DNA of 60,180 bases from a virus. The translations under genes and the position numbers were made by a program. This document shows, piece after piece, positions 22,574 through 30,037 of the stretch; the stretch's first letter is position 1, and each line of letters opens with the position of its first letter. The DNA is taken from positions 1 to 60,180 of IMG/VR virus record IMGVR_UViG_3300028840_002990, one strand, 5' to 3'. Below the pieces are notes generated by a model. That model had not been told where the DNA came from and did not search any database. It saw only the letters and a program-made list of their open reading frames with translations.

Positions 22574-22575
22574 TC

Positions 22576-22800
22576 ATGATTTCAGAATCAAGAAAAATAG
22601 AACTGGAACTAAGGAATGAGGAAATCTACCAAAAGCACTTGGATAAGGTTTCTAATTCTGATTTATCAAAAGAATATGAGCTAGACCCAAAAACTATTCA
22701 GGCAATTATTACTCAGGAAAAGAAAAGAGCAACGAGGCGAAAACCCCGAAACCTGATGTGTAATATCGGTTTGGATTATGTGCAAATGAGGCAGGCATGA
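22576..22800 (+). CDS. Small helix-turn-helix-like protein (74 aa)
   Basis: SNSDLSKEYELDPKTIQAII near residues 27-46 looks like a helix-turn-helix, followed by a basic stretch (KKRATRRKPR). A DNA-binding role is likely but unproven. The stop overlaps the next mini ORF (ATGA). Confidence 0.5.
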   Translation: MISESRKIELELRNEEIYQKHLDKVSNSDLSKEYELDPKTIQAIITQEKKRATRRKPRNLMCNIGLDYVQMRQA

Positions 22801-22886
22801 TCAATCTAAGAAAATACGTGTCTGAGTTCTTTTCTAAGAAAAATAAGGAATTATTTGGTCGGGGGACTCGCGTTTCTGTGCTATAA
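22797..22886 (+). CDS. Basic mini ORF (29 aa)
   Basis: ATGA-coupled frame giving MINLRKYVSEFFSKKNKELF plus nine residues. Its stop lies within GTGCTATAATG, which may itself be a -10 box for the head operon. Could be a true small protein or a chance frame. Confidence 0.35.
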   Translation: MINLRKYVSEFFSKKNKELFGRGTRVSVL

Positions 22887-23072
22887 TGAGTATACTTATA
22901 ACCTGCCCTCCCACTCCCGGCATGGTTATCATCCTTTCAACAATCCCCTTGCGGCGAACAAGGGGATTGTGTTATCCCTTGCAGAGAGTCTTATTTTGAG
23001 ATAAACTATATAAGAATTTGAATATCTACTAAATGCGCTTGACGCTCATAGTAATAGAGTCAGGTGCATTTT
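22887..23072 (+). promoter_or_regulatory. Intergenic region before the head operon
   Basis: 186 bp with no credible ORF. It starts at a GTGCTATAATG -10-like box with no good -35 at the right distance, contains the hairpin at 22,940-22,970, and ends with TTGACG (23,040) just before the prohead protease. It probably holds the start of the head-gene transcript, but I cannot fix the promoter. Confidence 0.4.
22940..22970 (+). terminator. Perfect 12 bp hairpin before the head operon
   Basis: ACAATCCCCTTG (22,940-22,951) pairs perfectly with CAAGGGGATTGT (22,959-22,970) around a 7 nt loop. GTGTT follows rather than a clean U-tract, so it may be a terminator, an attenuator or an mRNA-processing site. 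Confidence 0.6.
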
Positions 23073-24257
23073 ATGTCAAATATTACTCCCCATTCTGTAC
23101 AAAACGCTCTACTCTCTTGGAGAGAGGAATCCATAGGCGACAAGTCTTATTTTGTCGTCAACGGAGTTCCCCTGGTTGAGGGTGTTCTAAATGGTCGGCT
23201 GGTTGAGGCAAAAGAGTTCGGTGCATTCGTCAAAGATTGGAACGGTGTACCTGTTGTTATGCGTCATCCAAAATCAAACGGGGGTTCGGCTCGTGTAATT
23301 TCTCCTGATGTCCCGGTGGTGGGACGTTTCTACAATGCAAAATTGGACGGGACTCGCCTCGTGGGTGAGTTCTGGCTTGACCCGGATATGTTGCAAGAGC
23401 AGGATGGTCAAGAGCTTATTTCCATGATCAAGGCCTCAAAGCCCGTAGAGATTTCTACGGGCTATTATGCTGAGTCCGTCCCTACAACTGGTCAGTGGAA
23501 TGGGAAAGATTATGGACTTGTTGACCAAAACTTACACCCTGACCATATTGCCCTTTTACCGGACGAAATCGGGGCTTGCTCGGTTGCCGATGGTTGCGGA
23601 TTGAATCGCAATCAGGAGGACGAAATGAAAGAGTTTGTTTGTCCCTATGCCGATTTGCTTCAACCCCAAACTGCTAAGAATGTTCAAAAAATACTTGGTG
23701 ATTTGGCAAATGATTTGGATGTTTCGATCCAGAACGTTGAAGGCCTTACAGGGGCGGCGGCTGATATGTGGGAGGAAGTATACAAAAATGCTTTGGAGCA
23801 ATACGAAGGGGATAAGGAACGGGCTTCAAAGGTGGCATGGGCGGCAATCAAAAAGAAGTACAAAAAAGAGGGTGATGATTGGGTGTTGAAAAATCATTAT
23901 GGCCCCGGCCCTCATGAGTCTGGAAGTTCTCAAGATGTACATGGTGGGGAGGGTGGAAAATCCCCTAGAAAATATAATGCTCATGAAAAAGCGGTACTTG
24001 AACGCGCAACCTATTTGGGGAAAAAAGCAGGGAAAGCGGTTAGGAGCAAAAGAAGGGATGAATATTTATCTTATGCAAGGTCTTTGGATTCTTTGCTTGA
24101 ATCTGTTCCTAAAGATTTTAGGAACGATGTTAGAAAAGCCTATGAAGAAAAATATAAATCTTATACCAACAATTTGAAAAACACAGAGTCGAAATTTGAC
24201 ATTCCGCAACATGAACTTGAAGGGCTTGCGAGTCTTGTTGCGTTTGTAGCAGAATGA
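23073..24257 (+). CDS. Prohead protease-like (DUF2213-type) protein with ChaB domain (394 aa)
   Basis: Residues 1-190 resemble DUF2213-type prohead proteases (GVPVVMRHPKSNGG, VVGRFYNAKLDG, then SKPVEISTGYYAE and HPDHIALLPDEIGACS). Residues about 220-270 match ChaB (WEEVYKNALEQY, then KVAWAAIKKKYKKEGDDWV). The HYGPGPHESGSSQDVHGG motif follows, then a helical tail that may serve as scaffold. The ATG at 23,073 is chosen; a GTG at 23,064 is possible. The protein likely drives capsid assembly and maturation. Confidence 0.7.
   Translation: MSNITPHSVQNALLSWREESIGDKSYFVVNGVPLVEGVLNGRLVEAKEFGAFVKDWNGVPVVMRHPKSNGGSARVISPDVPVVGRFYNAKLDGTRLVGEFWLDPDMLQEQDGQELISMIKASKPVEISTGYYAESVPTTGQWNGKDYGLVDQNLHPDHIALLPDEIGACSVADGCGLNRNQEDEMKEFVCPYADLLQPQTAKNVQKILGDLANDLDVSIQNVEGLTGAAADMWEEVYKNALEQYEGDKERASKVAWAAIKKKYKKEGDDWVLKNHYGPGPHESGSSQDVHGGEGGKSPRKYNAHEKAVLERATYLGKKAGKAVRSKRRDEYLSYARSLDSLLESVPKDFRNDVRKAYEEKYKSYTNNLKNTESKFDIPQHELEGLASLVAFVAE
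23898..23952 (+). repeat. Third, diverged copy of the HYGPGPH-encoding segment
   Basis: Begins with TATGGCCCCGGCCCTCATG, nearly the same as the repeats at 17,427 and 18,423, and then diverges while keeping SSQDVHGG in the protein. Located between ChaB and the helical tail of the protease gene. Confidence 0.7.
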
Positions 24258-24309
24258 AATTCTGTATAGAGGCGCAAGTTTGCGCCAATCCTAAAAGGAG
24301 ATGTAGCTT

Positions 24310-24894
24310 ATGGATAAAACACTTTTTCAAAAATTCGCTCGTACTTTGGGCTTCAATGTGTCGGCTGATGCAATTCAGACCATCACGAATGAAGCCGAGT
24401 ATGACGCGGATTATCCCGACAATTGGGATGAAATGACCGAAGATGAAAAAGAGGCTTGGAAGCAGGAACACATGGTCAAAGCACAAGCTCAAGACAAGCC
24501 CAAGAAACCTGCTCCCAAAGAGCCTGCCCCAACCCCTGAGTTGCCGGATGAAGTCTTGCAATTCAGTTCTCTGATCAAAGAGTTAGGCGGGGTGGATTCA
24601 CTTCGGACTCTGCTTTTGTCGGCGGCAACTGTCACGGCTAACGCCTTGACACAGGAGGAGGCCGAGCGCGGTAAGTTGGTTGATGCAATCATCGCTAATT
24701 CCGCAGATCAATTCAGTAAGGACGAACTTGAGGAAATCGAGTTGCCCGTACTGAGGAAGATGGCCTCGGCTCTTACCCCACAAATGCAACGTGCCCCGGT
24801 GGATTACGGTGCGCTTGGCTCGGTTCAAAACAAGGGCAAGGACAAGATCGCTGAACGTCCTGTTTTCCTGTTGAACCGAAAGGCTAAGGAATAG
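24310..24894 (+). CDS. Scaffold-like head protein (194 aa)
   Basis: Acidic helical N-terminus, a Pro/Lys/Ala linker (KPKKPAPKEPAPTPELP), then helices. Its position between the protease and the decoration protein suggests a scaffolding or head-accessory role. AAAGGAG lies upstream. Not recognisable by motif. Confidence 0.55.
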   Translation: MDKTLFQKFARTLGFNVSADAIQTITNEAEYDADYPDNWDEMTEDEKEAWKQEHMVKAQAQDKPKKPAPKEPAPTPELPDEVLQFSSLIKELGGVDSLRTLLLSAATVTANALTQEEAERGKLVDAIIANSADQFSKDELEEIELPVLRKMASALTPQMQRAPVDYGALGSVQNKGKDKIAERPVFLLNRKAKE

Positions 24895-24904
24895 GAGGTA
24901 TGAA

Positions 24905-25393
24905 ATGATGGCTAAAACTAATCCTAGCATTATCTTGCTCAAGGGCAACCCCGTTTATGAGGAATTCCCGCTTGCCCCTATAAGCGCGTCAGGCGTGACT
25001 GCTATCACCCCCGGCATGTTGGTTGAGCTATCGGCTGGCGAGGTGCGCCCACACTCTACGCAAGGCGGGGATGTTACCCCCCGCATGTTTGCCGTAGAGG
25101 GGTTGAATGAAGATTCCAGTACTAAGACAATGGGCGACATTGATGTTGACTATGACGATGACAACGCGGCTGTGAAGTGTGCTGTTTGCGCTGGTGGTGA
25201 ATGGGTCTACGCCCTGTTGGGTGCAGGTCAATCCGTTGCGGCTGATGGCCTGCTTCAGTCTGCCAGTGATGGCTATTTGATGGCCTATTCTGCCGCCGCT
25301 CAGAAACCAGAACGAATCGTAGGGCAGGCAATCGCGGCTGTTGACAACTCCGCAGGCACTACCCCCGCCCGCGTGAAAGTGAGGGTTTTGTAA
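24905..25393 (+). CDS. Capsid decoration-like protein (162 aa)
   Basis: Ala/Gly/Val-rich beta protein (ITPGMLVELSAGEVRPHS, GEWVYALLGAGQSVAADG, VGQAIAAVD), typical of decoration or head-stabilising proteins encoded just before the major capsid. TAGGAGG lies ahead; two ATG codons (24,905, 24,908). Its stop is adjacent to the capsid start (TAATG). Confidence 0.7.
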   Translation: MMAKTNPSIILLKGNPVYEEFPLAPISASGVTAITPGMLVELSAGEVRPHSTQGGDVTPRMFAVEGLNEDSSTKTMGDIDVDYDDDNAAVKCAVCAGGEWVYALLGAGQSVAADGLLQSASDGYLMAYSAAAQKPERIVGQAIAAVDNSAGTTPARVKVRVL

Positions 25394-26367
25394 TGAATAA
25401 CCAACCCCTACACCCATCTGTAAAAGCCTGGTTCAACGAAGCCAGGACTCTGGATGTCAATGCAATGCGCCCTCATTTGGGTATGCACCACAACGCCCTG
25501 TTGCGCCGGGATGAATGGCTTGAAATTGACGCCGCTGTTCTGGATACGGTCAAAACTGGTTTGGTCGGTATCAATGACCTGATCAACGCTGGTCTAACTA
25601 AACCGCTTGGTGGTCTTGGTACTCTGCTCTCAGGGTATGAGACAGTAAGCGAAATGACAGAGGCCGATGTGTCAATGGACGGGGATGTACCGGGCGAAGA
25701 GGACGCCGTTGAATACGGTGAGAACTTCGTGCCAATCCCCATAATCCACAAGGATTTCAGGATTTCCATTCGCAAGTTGGAAGCGTCCCGCCGCATGGGT
25801 GAATCCTTAGACACAACCCAAGTACGCTCCGCGACTCGTGTCGTCCGTGAGAAGATGGAAGCGATGCTTTTCAACGGCCTGACCAAACAATTAGCCGGGT
25901 ATCCGATCTATGGATACACCAATCACCCTAACCGTATTACTGGTACGGCTGTGGGCGATTTCGGTACGGCTGGCAACGGCTACAAAACGATGGTCAAGGC
26001 TTTGGGTGCGCTTGGTGCGCTTGGCTTCAATGGCCCGTTCAATGTGTACCTTGCTCAAACGCAGTACAACGAACTTTTCAACCTGATTTCTACCAGCTAC
26101 GAACGGAATGAGTATCAGGTGATCGTGGACGGACTCCCGCAGATTTCATCCCTCAAACCATCGTTTGACCTGACTGCGGGTGAGCTTGTCTTTGTCCAGA
26201 TGGACAGGGAAACAATTGACTTGGCAATTGCTGAGGACGTTACCCCGGTTCAATGGGCAGAAATGGGCGGTTTCATTTCCAAGTTCCGCGTAATGACTGC
26301 ACTCGCTCCTCGAATCAAGAGCGACTTCAACAGCGTTGTCGGTGTACTACATTACACTGGTTGCTAG
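25393..26367 (+). CDS. Major capsid protein, HK97-fold, encapsulin-like (324 aa)
   Basis: Segments HHNALLRRDEWLEID, GLGTLLSGYETVSEMTEA, VPIPIIHKDFRISIRKLEASR and EKMEAMLFNG match phage capsid proteins related to encapsulins (DUF6260-like). The late AQTQYNELFNLIS and GGFISKFRVMTALAPRIKS segments are the usual P- and A-domain features. Length fits a mature capsid without a large delta domain, consistent with a separate scaffold. Confidence 0.85.
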   Translation: MNNQPLHPSVKAWFNEARTLDVNAMRPHLGMHHNALLRRDEWLEIDAAVLDTVKTGLVGINDLINAGLTKPLGGLGTLLSGYETVSEMTEADVSMDGDVPGEEDAVEYGENFVPIPIIHKDFRISIRKLEASRRMGESLDTTQVRSATRVVREKMEAMLFNGLTKQLAGYPIYGYTNHPNRITGTAVGDFGTAGNGYKTMVKALGALGALGFNGPFNVYLAQTQYNELFNLISTSYERNEYQVIVDGLPQISSLKPSFDLTAGELVFVQMDRETIDLAIAEDVTPVQWAEMGGFISKFRVMTALAPRIKSDFNSVVGVLHYTGC

Positions 26368-26383
26368 AAAAGGATAATATCTC

Positions 26384-26722
26384 ATGCCTCCAAAGACCTA
26401 TAAATACAGGGTGAAGCCTGGGTTGAAGCACAATCAAGGCACTCCCGAAGAAATAGGCGAGGGCGAGATAGTTGAGTTGACACTTGAGCAAGCGGATTCG
26501 TTTTTGGACAAGCTAGAACCGCTTGAGTCTGAGGCTCAAAATCCCCCCGCTGTTGAAGATGCGCAAAAACCTGAACCTAAAGATATGGTTGATAGGGCTG
26601 GCCTCGGCAAGATGACTGTCAAGGAATTGAAGGAACTTCCTGAATGGGTATTAGTTCCTGACCCGAAGCCAGTTCTGAAAGCCCATATTATCAACGCAAT
26701 TGTTGAGTTGAGGACTCCATAA
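26384..26722 (+). CDS. Head protein of unknown function (112 aa)
   Basis: N-terminal beta segment (YKYRVKPGLKHNQGT, EGEIVELTLEQA) like small capsid-associated proteins with an SH3-like start; the C-terminus has KMTVKELKELPEW. Lies directly after the capsid gene with AAAAGGA before the ATG. A head-completion or accessory role is inferred from position. Confidence 0.6.
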   Translation: MPPKTYKYRVKPGLKHNQGTPEEIGEGEIVELTLEQADSFLDKLEPLESEAQNPPAVEDAQKPEPKDMVDRAGLGKMTVKELKELPEWVLVPDPKPVLKAHIINAIVELRTP

Positions 26723-27151
26723 ATGACCTATGGAACGGTTCAAGGCGTAGCTGATCTATCAAGTATGTGGACAGATGGAGGCTCTTTTTCGGCCTCCACT
26801 GTCCCTACCTCTACGGTTGTTTCCGGTTGGTTAGAGGATGTTTCAAACTTGCTAGACACTGCTCTTGAGGATGAATGTTTTACTACCCCAATCACAGTTG
26901 CCGAGGCTGTTAGCATGTGTGACTTGCTAGTTGAGGGCATAGTAAAAGATTTGGTAGATTACTCTCACGGGGCAGGCCGCTTTTTCACTAAAAAGGCTCT
27001 TGATGCTGGCATTTCCCCATTCATGGCAATTGATGAAGAAATACATGATTGGGTGAAGCGTAAAACGGTCGGCCTTGAAAAACACGGAGTCCCTCGAAAC
27101 GAGTCAGAGGTTGCAGGCCGTTCAACCGCCTCATTTGCGGTTTTATCTTAG
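26723..27151 (+). CDS. Head-tail connector-like protein (142 aa)
   Basis: Helical pattern with a Trp-Leu-Glu helix (VVSGWLEDVSNLLDTAL) and an Ala-Val-Ser-Met helix, in the position of gp6/gp15-type connectors after the capsid gene. Starts at the base after the previous stop. Assignment is from gene order plus overall size. Confidence 0.6.
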   Translation: MTYGTVQGVADLSSMWTDGGSFSASTVPTSTVVSGWLEDVSNLLDTALEDECFTTPITVAEAVSMCDLLVEGIVKDLVDYSHGAGRFFTKKALDAGISPFMAIDEEIHDWVKRKTVGLEKHGVPRNESEVAGRSTASFAVLS

Positions 27152-27163
27152 AACCTTTATAAA

Positions 27164-27658
27164 ATGCCCTGGATTTCCTATTCCCAAAAGACAAAGACAA
27201 GTTCCAAGTTGGTGCGCCAAGGTCTTGAAAGGTTGCGAAAAGCGATTCCCTTGATTGGGCGAAAGCGAATCTATGACGCGGCGGTTGAAATCCGCAAGCG
27301 CATGAAGACGCCCGGAAAGAAACCGACATACCCGATTCAATGGGATAGCGTGAAACAACGAAAAGCCTTCTTTGCCTCTAATGGATTTGGACGCGGAATT
27401 CCTACCAAGCGGTCAGGCACGTATACAAAGAATTGGCAGGTCATCAAAACTGCTAATGGGTATGACGTAGGCAACCCGCTTTCGTGGGCGCAATATGTAG
27501 GCGGTACAGCACGAGGGGCAAGGCAGTCAAGTATCCATAAAGGCCGCTGGCCTGTATTCCGCAGGCAGGTCGAGATTGTTATAAACAAACTTCCCTTGAC
27601 TGTACGCCGAGCAATGAAACTAACTGCCCGGAATCTAGGATTTAGGACGAGCGAATGA
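27164..27658 (+). CDS. Tail-completion / HK97 gp10-like neck protein (164 aa)
   Basis: Basic protein with RTYTKNWQVIK-like and GNPLSWAQYVGG segments, the latter the usual N-x-x-x-Y-A-x-x-V/H-G signature of gp10-like head-tail joining proteins. Its stop overlaps the next start. Probably connects head and tail. Confidence 0.7.
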   Translation: MPWISYSQKTKTSSKLVRQGLERLRKAIPLIGRKRIYDAAVEIRKRMKTPGKKPTYPIQWDSVKQRKAFFASNGFGRGIPTKRSGTYTKNWQVIKTANGYDVGNPLSWAQYVGGTARGARQSSIHKGRWPVFRRQVEIVINKLPLTVRRAMKLTARNLGFRTSE

Positions 27659-28143
27659 CTGATCAATATAGTGTAGTGGAAAAAGGTTTTCGAGATTATG
27701 TCAAAGCACAAATGACAACCTATTTCCCGCTTGTTACACAGGATGTTCAAGTTACCAAGTCTGACGCAACCGTCCTAACACGTGGCTATGATTATTATCT
27801 CGTTACCTACCCCGGCGCATTTCCCACGATTGACAGGGAAGCAGGAGTCAGGATTATTGAGACTAATTGGGAAATCTTGGTTGAAATTTTCAGCCGATTC
27901 CCAAAGAGCGAACAAGACGCCTGGGACAGGTTTATCCCTTTTCGGTCTGATTTGTTCAACACGATAAATGCAACCGAAGCAGGTAGAAACCTGAACGGTA
28001 CGAACGGTATAAGAGGTTGTTTGATTTCAGCCGAGGAGCGGCCTTACTACGTTCCTGTGAATGCCGATGACCCGGACTCCCCCGCCGCTTTTATCTCACA
28101 GGTATGCGTTTTGAATGCACGTCAAGTGATTGTGAAAACATAA
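27655..28143 (+). CDS. Tail terminator-like protein (162 aa)
   Basis: Contains a central strand-helix pattern (TNWEILVEIFSRFPKSEQDAW) as in tail terminator proteins, which cap the tail tube before head joining. The call rests on size and position between the gp10-like and tail-tube genes. ATGA-coupled to the previous gene. Confidence 0.6.
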   Translation: MTDQYSVVEKGFRDYVKAQMTTYFPLVTQDVQVTKSDATVLTRGYDYYLVTYPGAFPTIDREAGVRIIETNWEILVEIFSRFPKSEQDAWDRFIPFRSDLFNTINATEAGRNLNGTNGIRGCLISAEERPYYVPVNADDPDSPAAFISQVCVLNARQVIVKT

Positions 28144-28145
28144 TT

Positions 28146-28325
28146 ATGACAACCAAAAAGAAAATTGATTGTCCAGTAAAAGGACACAAACACAAAATAG
28201 AACTTATCCCCCACCCGGATATGCCGGGTAAAGTTATTGGCATTTGCGGTGAACGGGTTGTGATCGAGCAAGACAAGCCCAAACCTACAGCCCGTAGAAC
28301 CTACAAAAGAAAAACGAGGAGTTAA
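28146..28325 (+). CDS. Small Cys/His-containing basic protein (59 aa)
   Basis: CPVKGHKHKIELIPH ... GICGERV resembles a one-knuckle zinc site, followed by a basic tail (KPTARRTYKRKTRS). The gene lies between the tail terminator and tube genes. Function unknown. Confidence 0.5.
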   Translation: MTTKKKIDCPVKGHKHKIELIPHPDMPGKVIGICGERVVIEQDKPKPTARRTYKRKTRS

Positions 28326-28327
28326 AA

Positions 28328-29203
28328 ATGACTATCGTTACTAAAGAACCAATTGTATTTTCGGGCTTTCACAAAGGGGTTGCCTACGAGTTGAATACTT
28401 ACGGGCGACCTGACCCGTCAACCGCTGACCCGTACATTGGCCCATATACGGGGATTGAAATCTTTGCGGCGAAAACCTTTGCCCTGACAGTTCCCGGTAC
28501 TCGTAAGGTGAGTCATATCGGGAATGACCGCTTGATTGCCGTCCAACAGTTTCCTCCCCAAGAGCCTATTACGGGCGAATTGGGAGTCGGTGCTGAGGAT
28601 TTGGATTTGGTTGAGGCGTTGAGCGGTGGAACAATTATTACCAACGCAGAAGGGCGCATGTTGCCGCATGGCTCAGACTTACAGGGTAATGAACCTAATA
28701 TTGGTTTCATCTTCCTGCAAGATGCGCTTGCGGAGAGCGGCCCTCAGCGTTACCGCTTCTTGATAGTGCCCTCTACAAAGGCAGTACCACGAGCAAGCGG
28801 AGCAGGAGCCGACCCAATTGACTATATGTATGATCTTGCTCCCAACCCTGTGAATCAACACCTTTGGGGTGAACCGCTTTCAATCCTGGCTGACCCGTCA
28901 GACCCCTATTCCGGTGTGAGTGAATCTGGTGCTGAAACCGCCGCTTTTTGGGATGGTTATTCAGAGTATGAGTTGCGGATTTGCTCATGGTTAGCACAGG
29001 CCGCACAAGTTGAATTTCTGTTCCCTGAGAACAAGCAGGCCGCAGATACCGATAAGATCATGGTTTCCTATGCGCTTGGTTCAACCTGGGGCGAAGTCAC
29101 AACCGGAATCACCAAAGCCGTGACAGGCATAACCTTTGATACTGCTCCTGCTACCACCTACGGAGCAGGAACTGAAATTCACGTTCTGTACCAGTTAGCG
29201 TAA
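28328..29203 (+). CDS. Major tail (tube) protein (291 aa)
   Basis: Beta-rich protein immediately upstream of the frameshifted tail chaperones, which is the conserved place of the siphovirus tail-tube gene. Segments such as GARKVSHIGND-like and EDLDLVEALSGGTII fit a tube fold. Length is within the family range. Forms the inner tail tube in the virion. Confidence 0.7.
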   Translation: MTIVTKEPIVFSGFHKGVAYELNTYGRPDPSTADPYIGPYTGIEIFAAKTFALTVPGTRKVSHIGNDRLIAVQQFPPQEPITGELGVGAEDLDLVEALSGGTIITNAEGRMLPHGSDLQGNEPNIGFIFLQDALAESGPQRYRFLIVPSTKAVPRASGAGADPIDYMYDLAPNPVNQHLWGEPLSILADPSDPYSGVSESGAETAAFWDGYSEYELRICSWLAQAAQVEFLFPENKQAADTDKIMVSYALGSTWGEVTTGITKAVTGITFDTAPATTYGAGTEIHVLYQLA

Positions 29204-29213
29204 AGGAAAAAAA

Positions 29214-29663
29214 ATGACTAATGATGCTAAGACATCCAAGACATCCAAAAAATCAAAACAGGTTGCGGTGGTAACTGACTCGCGCTTGTCTGATGAAGGA
29301 TTGAAAGAAATCGTTTTGCAACTAGGCAACCGTGAGATAGTTGTCAGTGAAGAAGATTATTTTTCCGAACACAAACGGGGCAGGGCAGTACAGGATATTT
29401 TATCTGACCCTTTGGAAGATGAATTTTTGCAAGCAATGACAACCGCTCTCCTCCCCTCCCTTGTTGCTTGCTCTTACGGCGATTTGCCCGATCATCACCA
29501 ATTTGGAAAAATGGCAAAAGATTCAATCAAACTTTGGATTGAAAAGGCGCGTGAATTGAATCCCGGTGTAAGTTGGTTTGACTTCTTAGACCAGATTGAA
29601 AAAGCAACCGAAGATTCTGAAAAAGAACTTGCAAAGGAAGTCGAAAAAAAAGACAAAGCCTAG
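29214..29663 (+). CDS. Tail assembly chaperone G-like (149 aa)
   Basis: Lys/Ser-rich N-terminus, then ELKEIVLQLGNREIVVSEEDY-like strands and a helix-rich end (FLDQIEKATEDSEKELAK). Lies directly between tail-tube and tape-measure genes. The end contains an A8 run that lets ribosomes shift into the -1 frame, giving the long product with the next ORF. It assists tape-measure assembly. Confidence 0.75.
   Translation: MTNDAKTSKTSKKSKQVAVVTDSRLSDEGLKEIVLQLGNREIVVSEEDYFSEHKRGRAVQDILSDPLEDEFLQAMTTALLPSLVACSYGDLPDHHQFGKMAKDSIKLWIEKARELNPGVSWFDFLDQIEKATEDSEKELAKEVEKKDKA
29644..29651 (+). promoter_or_regulatory. Programmed -1 ribosomal frameshift site (A AAA AAA)
   Basis: GTC GAA AAA AAA GAC in the 0 frame. 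Slippage at A AAA AAA (29,645-29,651) moves the ribosome to a frame that is open through 30,037; the 0-frame stop follows 3 codons later. The position and geometry match the conserved G/GT frameshift of long-tailed phages. Confidence 0.75.
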
Positions 29664-30037
29664 AGTGGCATAAAAAGGCGTTATTGGAACAAACGCCCTC
29701 TAGGAGAGAAAAACCAAAGAACGATTTAGAGCGTCAATTCTTGCGCCTGCTCAAAGATGAGTCTTTGCTTATCAAACGAGTTTTGTACCGGAATGCGCCC
29801 ACAAAAACGCCGGATTATACCATTCCAGAATTATTAGAAATTGACCTGGAAACTTTTATTGAGGTATATCCTGATTGGTTGCGGTGGGTTGCTCTTGACA
29901 GACGCTATCCCCCAACCGTAATAAGAAAACAACCTAGAATATTATTAGATGCTTTCATCTACCTTGATATGTTGCTTGGCAAGATGGAAGGTGAATTTTA
30001 TGAGCAGTTGCGAAAAGAAGCAGAGGCAAAAAAATAA
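29651..30037 (+). CDS. Tail assembly chaperone GT extension, made by -1 frameshift
   Basis: After slippage, reading continues as AGA CAA AGC CTA GAG TGG ... and gives 128 more residues (including LERQFLRLLKDESLL and EVYPDWLRWVALDRRYPP), for a fusion of about 274 aa. No good ATG or ribosome-binding site begins this frame, which supports expression by frameshift only. The stop overlaps the tape-measure start. Confidence 0.75.
   Translation, partial: RQSLEWHKKALLEQTPSRREKPKNDLERQFLRLLKDESLLIKRVLYRNAPTKTPDYTIPELLEIDLETFIEVYPDWLRWVALDRRYPPTVIRKQPRILLDAFIYLDMLLGKMEGEFYEQLRKEAEAKK

Noticed and set aside
29644-29663. Sequencing error in the A8 run splitting one gene
   Set aside because: The position, -1 direction and downstream open frame match the conserved tail-chaperone frameshift, so I prefer programmed frameshifting.
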